NCBI GenBank assembly: GCA_946481265.1
Contig: CAMLNE010000003.1
Span: forward strand, 1-35,950
Origin: an uncultured Panacagrimonas sp.
Lineage (GTDB): Bacteria; Pseudomonadota; Gammaproteobacteria; Nevskiales; Nevskiaceae
Reading direction: 5' to 3'
Length of the DNA: 35,950 bases
Both the position numbers and the translations under genes were made by a program. How positions within the stretch are numbered: position 1 is the stretch's first letter; every line of letters starts with the position of its first letter. The notes under the pieces are model-generated. The model was not told the DNA's origin, did not search any database, and saw nothing but the letters and a program-made list of their open reading frames with translations. Positions 7,731 through 15,549 of this stretch are shown here, one piece after another.

Positions 7731-8152
7731 TGCAGGCGGGCTCGGTCGACCAGTGCTCGATCATCGAGCTGCCCCGCATCAACGACCCGCGGGGCAACCT
7801 GACCTTCATCGAAGGCGGACGCCATGTCCCCTTCCCGATCGAGCGCGTGTACTACCTCTACGACGTTCCCGGCGGCGCCGAGCGTGGCGGCCATGCGCAC
7901 CGCGGCCTGTCGCAGCTGATCGTCGCGATGTCCGGCAGCTTCGACGTCGTGCTCAAGGACGGCCGGCGCAGCGCGCGCCATCACCTGAACCGCTCCTACC
8001 GCGGTCTGTTCATCGCGCCCATGATCTGGCGTGAGCTCGACAACTTCTCGTCCGGCTCGGTCTGCATGGTGCTGGCGTCGAACCGCTACGACGAGGCCGA
8101 CTACTTCCGCGACTACGCCGACTACCTGCGGGCGCAGGGCATCGGTGGCTAG
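7730..8152 (+). CDS. FdtA/QdtA-like dTDP-4-keto-6-deoxyglucose 3,4-ketoisomerase
   Basis: A small cupin (140 aa) of the WxcM-like/FdtA family. Family enzymes convert dTDP-4-keto-6-deoxyglucose to the 3-keto isomer, the step before transamination to a 3-amino sugar. The key feature is GGHAHRGL with H55 and H57, matching the catalytic histidines of the family. The N-terminal DPRGNLTFIE and the later NRSYRGLFIAPMIW and NRYDEADYFRDY blocks are typical. The length is normal for a stand-alone enzyme. The matching aminotransferase is 5.7 kb downstream at 13466. FdtA (fucose-type product) and QdtA (quinovose-type product) cannot be told apart by eye. The next gene probably starts at a GTG inside the final codons. 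Confidence 0.85.
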   Translation: MQAGSVDQCSIIELPRINDPRGNLTFIEGGRHVPFPIERVYYLYDVPGGAERGGHAHRGLSQLIVAMSGSFDVVLKDGRRSARHHLNRSYRGLFIAPMIWRELDNFSSGSVCMVLASNRYDEADYFRDYADYLRAQGIGG

Positions 8153-9233
8153 CCAGGACCCGTCCCCGCACCCGGTGCCGGACGCGAAGCGGATCGGCTG
8201 GTGGGCCAAGACCACCGACCTGCACGTCGCCAGCGTGCGCATTCGCGGCGAGCTGGTGATGCGGGCGCTGCGCGATGGAGGGGTCGCGGCGGACTGGTTC
8301 GATCCGCAGCGTGCGGACCGCTACGACTGCCTGGTCCTGAGCAAGCGCTACGACGATCGCACCCTCGATGTGGCCCGGCGCTTCAAGGCCGGTGGCGGTC
8401 GCGTCGTCGTGGACCTGTGCGACAACCACTTCGTCGCCGCGTCGCAGGCCGAGCACCACCTGCGCCAGACGAACACCCTGCGTGCGCTGATCGCCATCGC
8501 CGACGCCATCACCGTGCCTTCGCCGGCGCTGGCGCAGATCGCCGTCGCCGAATGCCCCGAAGCGGTGCCGCCCACGATCATCGAGGACCTCGCCGACGAT
8601 CTGCGTGTGGTGCCGCTGCCCTGGCACCGGCGGCCCGGGGTCGCCTGGAAACGCTGGCGGGAACGGCAGCGGCTCGAGCGCCTGCCGGCCGCGACGCTGC
8701 GCCTGGCCTGGTTCGGCAACGCGCGCGGCCGTCGCGACCAGTCCGGCCTGGTCGACCTGGCCTCGGCCGGCGCCGAGCTCGAGACGCTGTCACGCGAGCT
8801 GCCCCTGCACCTGACCGTGATCAGCAACAGCCGCGCGGCCTACCGGGACCTGATCCGTCCTTTCGCGTTCTCGCAGCGCTATGTCGAGTGGGACCCCTGG
8901 ACCTTCGATGCCCTGCTGTCGGCGCACCACGTCGCCCTGCTGCCGATCACGCCCAACGAATTCACTGCCTGCAAGAGCAGCAACCGGCCGGTCAGCGCCT
9001 TCCTGGCCGGCCTCGCGGTGGCGGCGGGGCCGGTGCCGAGCTACGCGGCGATGGCCGATGCCATCGGCTCCACCGACCGCTTGAGCGCGGGGCTTAGGGC
9101 CTGGGCGAACGATCCGGGGCAACGCCGCGCCGATGCGGCGCGCGGCCGCGAGCTGGCGCTGCAATCCAGCGATCCGGGGCGACTCGCGCGGCAGTGGGAA
9201 GAGGCCTGCCACGGTCACCCGCCGCAGGGGTAG
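8145..9233 (+). CDS. Glycosyltransferase-like protein (GT-B type), family unassigned
   Basis: The 362-residue protein has two Rossmann-like halves. The N-terminal half contains IGWWAKTTDLHVASVRIRG and RVVVDLCDNHF. The C-terminal half contains LRLAWFGNARG, a PITPNEFTACKSSNR stretch and SAFLAGLAVA, which resemble the donor-binding lobe of GT-B enzymes. No full EX7E motif is present. The start is probably GTG 8145, which overlaps the end of the FdtA-like gene by 8 bp. The frame continues upstream but only as a shadow of fdtA. A glycosyltransferase role fits the neighbours, but donor and acceptor are unknown. It could also be a non-catalytic partner or a methyl- or phosphotransferase of similar fold. 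Confidence 0.6.
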   Translation: MASQDPSPHPVPDAKRIGWWAKTTDLHVASVRIRGELVMRALRDGGVAADWFDPQRADRYDCLVLSKRYDDRTLDVARRFKAGGGRVVVDLCDNHFVAASQAEHHLRQTNTLRALIAIADAITVPSPALAQIAVAECPEAVPPTIIEDLADDLRVVPLPWHRRPGVAWKRWRERQRLERLPAATLRLAWFGNARGRRDQSGLVDLASAGAELETLSRELPLHLTVISNSRAAYRDLIRPFAFSQRYVEWDPWTFDALLSAHHVALLPITPNEFTACKSSNRPVSAFLAGLAVAAGPVPSYAAMADAIGSTDRLSAGLRAWANDPGQRRADAARGRELALQSSDPGRLARQWEEACHGHPPQG

Positions 9234-9287
9234 TGGCGGCGCGCCAACCCGGCGGAATGCGCCCCGTGGCGTGGGTGAGGACGGCAG

Positions 9288-9316
9288 TTGGTGCGGGTTC
9301 GCCGGTTTGCTAACGT
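9288..9316 (+). promoter_or_regulatory. Weak promoter-like pair before a GT4 gene
   Basis: TTGGTG (9288-9293) and TAACGT (9311-9316) are spaced by 17 bp in the 134-bp gap between two glycosyltransferase genes. Each box matches only three consensus positions. The gap is wide for this locus and is A/T-richer than the surrounding genes, which is the main reason to suspect an internal promoter. Confidence 0.2.
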
Positions 9317-9367
9317 GCCGGCCCCCGGACCGCGGTCCCCGATGCAACGGCTCTTGATCCCCTGCCT

Positions 9368-10516
9368 GTGAACGACGCTCACGCCGACCCGGGCCTCCGC
9401 GTCGCCTTCTACTGCAACCTGATGGGCTGGCCCAAGCGCTCCAGCGGCGGCGTGCGGCAATGGGCGCTGACCATGGCCAATGCACTCGTCGCGAGGGGGA
9501 TCGCCGTCGACATGCTGTGCGAGGCGCCGGCATCGCGCTTCCTCGACGAGCCGCTGCTCGACGGCCGCGTCGGGCGCGTGATCCTCGGCCGCGGGCTGCT
9601 TGCCCGGCTCCGGCTGGATCGATACGTTCGCGCGCATCCCGGCGTGCGGGTGGTCTCTGCGCTCAACCATTACAACATCGGTGCCGCCAGGCTGAAGCGA
9701 CGCTTCGGCGCGCGGGTGCACGTGATGCTGACCCAGCGCGAGAACCTGAGCGCCGATGCCTCCTGGCTGTCGCGCGGCAAGTACGGCCGTGCCGCGCGTG
9801 CCGCGCGCGAGCTGTTCAGTGGCGTCGATGCCGTGGTCTCGGTCAGCCAGGGCCTGACCGACGACCTGCGCGACAATTTCCAGGTCGACCCGACGCGCCT
9901 GCACACGATCTACAACCCGGCCTACCGCGAAAGCTTCGTCGCCGGCGCCAACGCGCCGGTCGATCATCCCTGGCTGCTGGACAAGGACCTCCCGCTGATC
10001 ATCGCGGCCGGGCGGCTGCATCACGTGAAGGGATTCGATGACCTGCTCACCGCCTTCGCCCACCTGCGCGTGCAGCAGCCCGCGCGCCTGATCATCCTGG
10101 GCGAGGGCAAGGCCCGACCCGAACTGGAAAAGCAGATCCAGGACCTCGGCCTGGGTGATGCGGCGCAGCTGGCGGGCCGCGTGGCCTCCACCGCGCCGTG
10201 GATGGCGCGGGCGGACCTGTTCGTGCTCTCGTCGCGTCGCGAAGGACTGCCGGCGGTGCTGATCGAGGCACTCGCGATCGGCATGAACGTGGTCGCGACG
10301 CGCTGCCCGAGCGGACCCGAGGAGATCCTCGAGGACGGCCGCTGGGGGCACCTGGTGCCGGTCGGGGATCCCGCGGCACTCGCCACGGCGATGGCCGATG
10401 CCCTGCAGCATCCGCCTGCCGATCGTGCCGCGCTCAAGGCGCGTGCCGCGAGCTTCTCGCTGGACCATGCCTTGGCGCAGTACCTCGAACTGTGGCGGCG
10501 AGCTCCCCTGCCCTAG
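9368..10516 (+). CDS. Family 4 glycosyltransferase
   Basis: A retaining GT-B glycosyltransferase (382 aa) that transfers a sugar from a nucleotide donor during glycan assembly on the cytoplasmic face of the membrane. The N-terminal lobe has the GGVRQWA motif near 27-33. The C-terminal lobe has AAGRLHHVKGFDDLL at about 213-227 and the family EX7E motif, E292 to E300, in REGLPAVLIEAL. This is followed by CPSGPEEIL and GHLVPVGD. The combination resembles PglJ/PglH-like and WcaL-like enzymes. The start is a GTG at 9368, and no alternative ATG lies close. The end overlaps the next glycosyltransferase by 25 bp if that gene uses GTG 10492. Confidence 0.88.
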   Translation: MNDAHADPGLRVAFYCNLMGWPKRSSGGVRQWALTMANALVARGIAVDMLCEAPASRFLDEPLLDGRVGRVILGRGLLARLRLDRYVRAHPGVRVVSALNHYNIGAARLKRRFGARVHVMLTQRENLSADASWLSRGKYGRAARAARELFSGVDAVVSVSQGLTDDLRDNFQVDPTRLHTIYNPAYRESFVAGANAPVDHPWLLDKDLPLIIAAGRLHHVKGFDDLLTAFAHLRVQQPARLIILGEGKARPELEKQIQDLGLGDAAQLAGRVASTAPWMARADLFVLSSRREGLPAVLIEALAIGMNVVATRCPSGPEEILEDGRWGHLVPVGDPAALATAMADALQHPPADRAALKARAASFSLDHALAQYLELWRRAPLP

Positions 10517-11649
10517 GGCCGCGGCGCCTGGTCTACGTCTCGTCGTCGGTGCTGCCGTCGACAGAGGCCAACGCCGTGCACGTCGCGCTGATGTGCCAGG
10601 CGTTCGCCGGACTCGGTTGCGAGGTGAGCCTGCGCGCCGCGCGCGGCGGCCCCGGCGAGGTGGCCGCGCACTACGGCTTGCGACAGCGCTTCGACATCCG
10701 CTTCGAAGGCGCGCTGTCGCACAAGGCCTGGCTGCTCGGGCGTCGCGCCCGCGCCGCACTCGGTGCCCGCGACGGTGACGGGCCGTTCTACTTCGGCCGG
10801 CGCCTGATCTCGCTGTCGAAGCTGGCGCACTGGGGCTACCCGACCGGCCTGGAGCTGCACCATCCGCCGCGCACGCCGCGCCAGGTCGAAGCGCTTGCCA
10901 CCTTCGTGGCGGCGAGCGGCTTTCGTGGCCTGGTGGTGATCTCGGAGCAGCTGCGCACCGAGATCCTGCGCCGGCTGCCGACGCTCAACCCCCGCGACAT
11001 CCTGGTCGCGCACGACGGCGTCGACGCGCGTCGCATTCAGCCACCGCTCCTGCGCCGGGAGCCGCGCCCCTGTCGTGCGGTCTATTGCGGCAGCCTGCAC
11101 CGGGGCAAGGGCATGGAAACGCTGCTGCCGGCCGCGGCACGGCTGCCACAGGTGCACTTCGACGTGATCGGCGGTGACGAGCGCCAGATCGAGGCGCTGC
11201 GACAGGACAGTCCGTCCAACCTGCGCTTCCTCGGCTGGATGCCGCACGATCGCACGCAGCAGCTGCTGCGCGACTACGACATCGCACTGGCGCCCTACGG
11301 TGCCTCGGTGCGCGGCGCACGCACACCGGTGCACGAGAGCCTGGCCGCGTGGATGTCGCCGCTGAAGCTGTTCGAGTACATGGCGGCGGGCCTGCCGATC
11401 GTCACCTCCGATCTGCCGGTGCTGCGCGAACTGCTGCGCCACGACGACACCGCCCTGCTGGTGACACCGGACGGGGTGCCGGAATACGCCGACGCGATCG
11501 GGCGGCTGGCCGCCGACGCGGACCTGCGCGAGCGGCTCGCGCGGCGCGCGCAGGAGGACCTGCGCCACCACACCTGGGAGAACCGCGCGGCGCGGATCCT
11601 GGCGTTCCTGGGCCGCGATCAGTCCGGCAGCCAGCCGGCAGCGCGGTAG
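10492..11649 (+). CDS. Family 4-like glycosyltransferase
   Basis: This 385-residue protein has a GT-B fold. The N-terminal lobe begins RRLVYVSSSVLPSTEANAVH, a typical start for GT4 enzymes. The C-terminal lobe has AVYCGSLHRGKGMETLLPA and then SPLKLFEYMAAGLPIV, where the E of the usual EX7E block lies in LFEYMA, followed by TSDLPVLREL. No ATG sits before the first beta strand, so GTG 10492, inside the end of the previous gene, is the best start. The 3' end runs 31 bp into the 3' end of the oppositely oriented SDR gene. The order suggests that the two GT4 enzymes act in succession. Donor sugars are unknown. Confidence 0.82.
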   Translation: MAASSPALGPRRLVYVSSSVLPSTEANAVHVALMCQAFAGLGCEVSLRAARGGPGEVAAHYGLRQRFDIRFEGALSHKAWLLGRRARAALGARDGDGPFYFGRRLISLSKLAHWGYPTGLELHHPPRTPRQVEALATFVAASGFRGLVVISEQLRTEILRRLPTLNPRDILVAHDGVDARRIQPPLLRREPRPCRAVYCGSLHRGKGMETLLPAAARLPQVHFDVIGGDERQIEALRQDSPSNLRFLGWMPHDRTQQLLRDYDIALAPYGASVRGARTPVHESLAAWMSPLKLFEYMAAGLPIVTSDLPVLRELLRHDDTALLVTPDGVPEYADAIGRLAADADLRERLARRAQEDLRHHTWENRAARILAFLGRDQSGSQPAAR

Positions 11650-12599
11650 CCGGACACCGCGTCGGCGAAGCCCGACTCCAGATCGAACACCGGCGTCCAG
11701 CCCTCCACCTGCGCCAGTTCCTGTGCCGAGACCGACCAGTCGGGATGGCGCAGCTCGCGCAGCTTCTGCGAACTGAGCATGTTGGCCGAGCCGAGCCACT
11801 TGCCCACGTCGCCGGCCAGCGCCACCGCGCGCAGCAGTGCCAGCGGCGCCCGCACGAAACGCGGCGCGGGATTGCCCACCGCGCGCGCCGCCGCGCCGAG
11901 CACTTCCTCCCAGCGATAGCCGGCCGGGTGTGCATCGGCTGCGGTGAGCACGGCGTCGCGCGGTGCCGCGCCGGCGAGCATCACGATCAGCCGGCACAGG
12001 TCCGCCACATGGATCATCGCCGCGCGGGCCTGCGCCGGGCCCAGCAACGGCACCAGGCGCTGCCGCGCAAGCTGGAAGAACACCAAGGTCTCGCGGTCGC
12101 CCGGGCCGTAGACGGCCGGTGGTCGCAGCACCGTGATCGGCGCACCGAATGCATCGCGTGCGGCGTCCTCGCCCGCGCGTTTGCTGGCGGCGTAGTCGGA
12201 GAGTCCCGGTTCACGCGCGGCGAGGCTGGAGACGTGCAGGAAATGCGTGCGCGGCGCATGCGCGTAGGCGATCGATGCCAGGGCCCTGGCGCCGTCGCGG
12301 TTGACCTGCATGAAGGCCTCGCGCGAGACCGCCTTGATCAGTCCCGCCAGGTGCACGACCGCCGAGGCGCCGTCGACCAGCCGCTCGAGCGCGGCCCGAT
12401 CGTGGAGCGAGCCGGCGACGATCTCCGGCCGCAGATCGCGCCACTCGTCGATCACCGGGTCGCGTCGCAGCAGGAGCCGGACGCGCCAGCCCGCGCGTGC
12501 GAACGCCGCCACCAGGTGCCGGCCGATGAAACCGGTGGCGCCGGTGATGGCGACGAGGCGGGCCGTGGGGCCGGAGGGAACAGCAGGGACATCGATCAT
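11619..12599 (-). CDS. NAD-dependent epimerase/dehydratase (extended SDR)
   Basis: A 326-residue Rossmann-fold enzyme with ITGATGFIG (G20, G23, G26) for NAD(P) binding, HLAGL near 83-87, S124/S125, and catalytic Y136-x3-K140 in DYAASK. The sequence after the active site contains RPPAVYGPGD, usual in nucleotide-sugar and steroid-like SDRs. It may reduce, epimerise or dehydrate a nucleotide-sugar. The C-terminal region does not tell me which. It is the only minus-strand gene inside the glycan locus. Its stop overlaps the glycosyltransferase at 10492-11649 tail to tail by 31 bp. ATG 12599 places the Gly-rich loop at the usual position. ATG 12656 would add a Pro/Arg-rich 19-residue extension and cannot be excluded. 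Confidence 0.82.
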   Translation of the reverse strand: MIDVPAVPSGPTARLVAITGATGFIGRHLVAAFARAGWRVRLLLRRDPVIDEWRDLRPEIVAGSLHDRAALERLVDGASAVVHLAGLIKAVSREAFMQVNRDGARALASIAYAHAPRTHFLHVSSLAAREPGLSDYAASKRAGEDAARDAFGAPITVLRPPAVYGPGDRETLVFFQLARQRLVPLLGPAQARAAMIHVADLCRLIVMLAGAAPRDAVLTAADAHPAGYRWEEVLGAAARAVGNPAPRFVRAPLALLRAVALAGDVGKWLGSANMLSSQKLRELRHPDWSVSAQELAQVEGWTPVFDLESGFADAVSGYRAAGWLPD

Positions 12600-12721
12600 G
12601 GGAAGCGCCGGCGGATGTACGCGCGAGCGGGTACGGGGAGGCGGCGGAGTATGCATGAGGGTCCGGAAAATCGAAGTGCTCGGTGCATCGCGGGACACCG
12701 GGCGATGCAGCGACCCTGGGC

Positions 12722-12727
12722 TATCAT
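12722..12727 (+). promoter_or_regulatory. -10-like hexamer in the divergent region
   Basis: TATCAT matches five of six bases of the sigma-70 -10 box and lies 29 bp before the GTG of the acyltransferase gene, in the gap between that gene and the divergent SDR gene. I see no good -35 at 16-18 bp, so an activator or another sigma factor may be needed if it is used. Confidence 0.3.
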
Positions 12728-12756
12728 CCCGCGCCAGACACGAGACCACCCCAGCA

Positions 12757-13455
12757 GTGAACTTCGAAACCGATTCCAACGGGAATGAAATCCATCCCAC
12801 GGTCGTGATCGACGGCGACGTACGCCTGGGCCAGCGCAACCGGATCCTGCCCTACTCGGTCCTGATCGGCCCGCTCGAACTGGGCGACGACAACCTGATC
12901 GGTCCGCACGTGGTGCTCGGCGGCGAGCCGCAGAATACGCGCGATCCGCGGGGACGCAGCAGCGGACGGGTGGTCATCGGCAGCGACAATGTCATCCGCG
13001 AGTTCTCGGCCATCCACAAGCCGGTGCGCGCGGAGGCGACCCGCGTCGGCAGCCGCTGCTATCTGATGCAGTGCATCCACATTCCGCACGATGCGCTGGT
13101 GCAGGACGACGTGACCGTGACGTCGATGGCCGCGCCTGCCGGCCACGTCGTCATTCTCCGCGGGGCCAATCTTGCGGCCGACTGCACGGCCCACCAGCAC
13201 TCGGTGATCGGCCACTACAGCATGGTCTCGATGGGCACCGCCCTGCAGAAGAATCTTCCCCCGTTCGCCCGCCATATCCCGCGCACGCCGCTGTCGGTCA
13301 ACGAGTACGCGATCGAGAAGTTCGGCTTCAGCACGTTCGCCGACGAGATCCGCGAATACGTGCTGCGCCGCGCGCGGCCGTCGTCGCCGGAGATCCTGTC
13401 CATCGTGGAAGAGTTCGAGGCTTTCCACCTGGCTTCCGGACGCGGCTGCCTTTGA
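12757..13455 (+). CDS. LpxA-like acyltransferase, second copy type
   Basis: The 232-residue protein begins with a beta-helix: IHPTVVIDGDVRLGQ, ILPYSVLIGP and NLIGPHVVLGGEPQN. It then has VVIGSDNVIREFSAIHK, very like the corresponding part of UDP-GlcNAc acyltransferase LpxA, where a nearby His is catalytic. The C-terminal helices (EYAIEKFGFS to EEFEAFHLAS) also follow the LpxA plan. The start is GTG 12757, because in-frame sequence further upstream is unconserved and no ATG is near the first repeat. The aminotransferase gene follows after 10 bp. This position next to an FdtB-like enzyme suggests that it acylates the amino sugar. Being a true lpxA is unlikely, since lpxA normally sits with lpxD, fabZ and lpxB. 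Confidence 0.8.
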   Translation: MNFETDSNGNEIHPTVVIDGDVRLGQRNRILPYSVLIGPLELGDDNLIGPHVVLGGEPQNTRDPRGRSSGRVVIGSDNVIREFSAIHKPVRAEATRVGSRCYLMQCIHIPHDALVQDDVTVTSMAAPAGHVVILRGANLAADCTAHQHSVIGHYSMVSMGTALQKNLPPFARHIPRTPLSVNEYAIEKFGFSTFADEIREYVLRRARPSSPEILSIVEEFEAFHLASGRGCL

Positions 13456-13465
13456 ACGGCGTTCG

Positions 13466-14581
13466 ATGACGATGGCGGTGCCGTTCCTGGACCTGCGTGC
13501 CGCCTACGAAGAGTTGCGCGCCGAGATCGACGCGGCCGTCGCCCGCGTGCTGGCCAGCGGCCGCTACATCCTGGGCGCGGAGACCGAGGCCTTCGAGGCC
13601 GAGTTCGCCGAATACGTCGGCGCCGGTCACGCGGTCGGCGTCGCCAGCGGCCTGGACGCCCTCCAGCTCGGGCTCAGGGCCCTGGGCGTGTCGGCCGGCG
13701 ACGAGGTGATCGTGCCCTCGCATACCTTCATCGCGACCTGGCTGGCGGTCAGCCACTGCGGTGCGCGGCCGGTGCCGGTGGAGATCGATCCGCTGTGCGC
13801 CACCCTGGATCCGGCGCGAATCGAAGCCGCGATCGGACCGCACACGCGGGTGATCCTGCCGGTCCACCTGTATGGACAACCGGCCGCGCTCGACGCGATC
13901 GGCGAGATCGCGCGGCGCCGCGGGCTGCCCGTGCTCGAGGACGCGGCGCAGGCGCACGGCGCCCGCCATCGTGGCCGGCGCATCGGCAGCCACGGTCACA
14001 CCGCGGCCTGGAGCTTCTATCCCGGAAAGAACCTCGGCGCGTTCGGCGATGGCGGCGCGATCACCACCGACGACGGCGATCTGGCCGAACGTCTGCGCCT
14101 GCTGCGCAACTACGGCTCGCGCGAGAAATACGTGCACGAGTCGATCGGCTTCAACAGCCGGCTCGACCCGCTTCAGGCCGCCGTCCTGCGCGTGAAGCTG
14201 CGTCATCTCGACGCCTGGAACGCGCGCCGCCAGGCGCTGGCGCAGATCTATTCCAGCGGCCTGGTCGACACGCCGCTGGGTTTGCCGCCGCGGATCGACG
14301 GCACCGACCCGGCCTGGCACCTGTACGTGGTGCGCACGCCGCGGCGCGATGCCGTCGCCGCCGCATTGCGGCAGCGCGGCGTGGAGACGCTGATCCACTA
14401 TCCGCTGCCCCCGCACCGCCAGGCGGCCTACGCGTCGCTGGCGCTGCCCGCCCAGCCGGTTGCCGAGCGCCTGGCCGCGGAGGTGCTGAGCCTGCCCATC
14501 GGGCCGCAGCTGTCGCCCGACCAGGCGCACTACGTGGTGGCCCGTCTTCGCGAGGTCTTGTCCGCGGATCCTGCGGCCTGA
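13466..14581 (+). CDS. DegT/DnrJ/EryC1 sugar aminotransferase, FdtB/QdtB-like
   Basis: A PLP-dependent aminotransferase of 371 residues that should aminate a keto-deoxy nucleotide sugar, most likely the dTDP-3-keto sugar made by the FdtA-like enzyme at 7730. It starts with VPFLDLRAAYEEL. It has ASGLDALQLGLRALG for cofactor phosphate binding, EDAAQAHGA with the Asp contacting PLP, and SFYPGKNLGAFGDGG, in which K188 forms the Schiff base. The NYGSREKY and GFNSRLDPLQAA blocks are standard for the VioA/FdtB group. The start could also be ATG 13472. The GT2 gene follows 8 bp downstream. FdtB and QdtB differ mainly in partner stereochemistry, so the exact sugar cannot be read from sequence. Confidence 0.88.
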   Translation: MTMAVPFLDLRAAYEELRAEIDAAVARVLASGRYILGAETEAFEAEFAEYVGAGHAVGVASGLDALQLGLRALGVSAGDEVIVPSHTFIATWLAVSHCGARPVPVEIDPLCATLDPARIEAAIGPHTRVILPVHLYGQPAALDAIGEIARRRGLPVLEDAAQAHGARHRGRRIGSHGHTAAWSFYPGKNLGAFGDGGAITTDDGDLAERLRLLRNYGSREKYVHESIGFNSRLDPLQAAVLRVKLRHLDAWNARRQALAQIYSSGLVDTPLGLPPRIDGTDPAWHLYVVRTPRRDAVAAALRQRGVETLIHYPLPPHRQAAYASLALPAQPVAERLAAEVLSLPIGPQLSPDQAHYVVARLREVLSADPAA

Positions 14582-14589
14582 TCGCGCAG

Positions 14590-15522
14590 ATGACGCAGGA
14601 TCGACCGCTCGCCGCATCCGCCGGCGCAACCGATGAGCCGGCGCCGCTGGTGAGCGTGCTGGTCGCGAGCTTCAACCACGCGCGCTACCTCGAGGACTGC
14701 CTGGACAGCCTGCTGCACGACGGCTATCCCAACCTGGAGCTGGTGCTCATCGACGACGGCTCCTCCGACGGCTGCTTCGAGATCGCCACGCGCTGGGTGC
14801 AGGCCCAGGGTCAGCGGCTGCGCGGCGGCGCACGGCTCGCGCAACAGGCAAACCGCGGCGTGGTGCCCACGCTCAATGCGCTGATCGCGCAGGCGCGGGG
14901 CGAGTACTTCGCCTTGCTGGCCAGCGACGACCAGCTGCTGGCGGGCGGCATCCGCGCACGCGTGCGTCACCTGCAGGCGCACCCGGCGCAGCTGGCGGTC
15001 TTCGGCGATGCGCAGCTGATCGACCTGGAGGGCGGCCACGCAGCCGACTCGGCCTTCGACGCCGGGGGCAGCTGCCGCGCCGCCCTGCGCCACGACCGCA
15101 CGCGCGGCATCGAGCTGATCTGCCACTGGATCATGCCCGGGCCGGTGTTCCTGGCGCGCCGCGACGTGACCACCCGGATCGGGCCCTACGACGAGCGCTA
15201 CGCGTACGAGGATCGCGACTACTACCTGCGCCTGCTTGCCGCCGGGGCACTCGGCTTCGTCGACCTCGCCGTGGCGCGCTATCGCGTGCCGCCGGTCAAG
15301 AAGAAGGATCGCTACGACGCGCTGGCGCCGGACCGGGAACGGATCGAACGGGCGCAGCTGCCGCATTTCCACGGCCTGGAGCGCATCGCCCTGCTGGGGA
15401 TGGTGCAGCGCCATCGCCGGCCCCGGCCCCGCTGGTTCCGGGTGGTACGCCGCGGCATCGCCCTGTTGCGTCGTTTCAATTGCGGGCGCGCTGCGCGGCT
15501 GCTGCGCAGCGGCGCCGCCTGA
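14590..15522 (+). CDS. Family 2 glycosyltransferase
   Basis: This 310-residue enzyme has a GT-A fold. The N-terminus carries VSVLVASFNHARYLEDCLDSL, then IDDGSSD at 54-60 for the uracil/ribose contact and a metal-binding SDD at 112-114 in LLASDDQLL. The family motif ED appears in YAYEDRDYYLRL as the likely catalytic-base region. It belongs with inverting GT2 enzymes that build surface polysaccharides. The C-terminal 60 residues are basic and may lie on the membrane. It is the last gene of the plus-strand glycan run, converging on the acyltransferase gene 27 bp away. I chose ATG 14590, although the open frame is longer. Donor sugar unknown. Confidence 0.87.
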   Translation: MTQDRPLAASAGATDEPAPLVSVLVASFNHARYLEDCLDSLLHDGYPNLELVLIDDGSSDGCFEIATRWVQAQGQRLRGGARLAQQANRGVVPTLNALIAQARGEYFALLASDDQLLAGGIRARVRHLQAHPAQLAVFGDAQLIDLEGGHAADSAFDAGGSCRAALRHDRTRGIELICHWIMPGPVFLARRDVTTRIGPYDERYAYEDRDYYLRLLAAGALGFVDLAVARYRVPPVKKKDRYDALAPDRERIERAQLPHFHGLERIALLGMVQRHRRPRPRWFRVVRRGIALLRRFNCGRAARLLRSGAA

Positions 15523-15549
15523 ACGGACGCCTGGCCAGCGCCGCCGCGA

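Noticed and set aside
12757..13455. Naming this gene lpxA
   Set aside because: It is LpxA-like, but the lpxD-fabZ-lpxA-lpxB neighbourhood is absent and it lies next to a sugar aminotransferase gene. A nucleotide-sugar acyltransferase is more likely.
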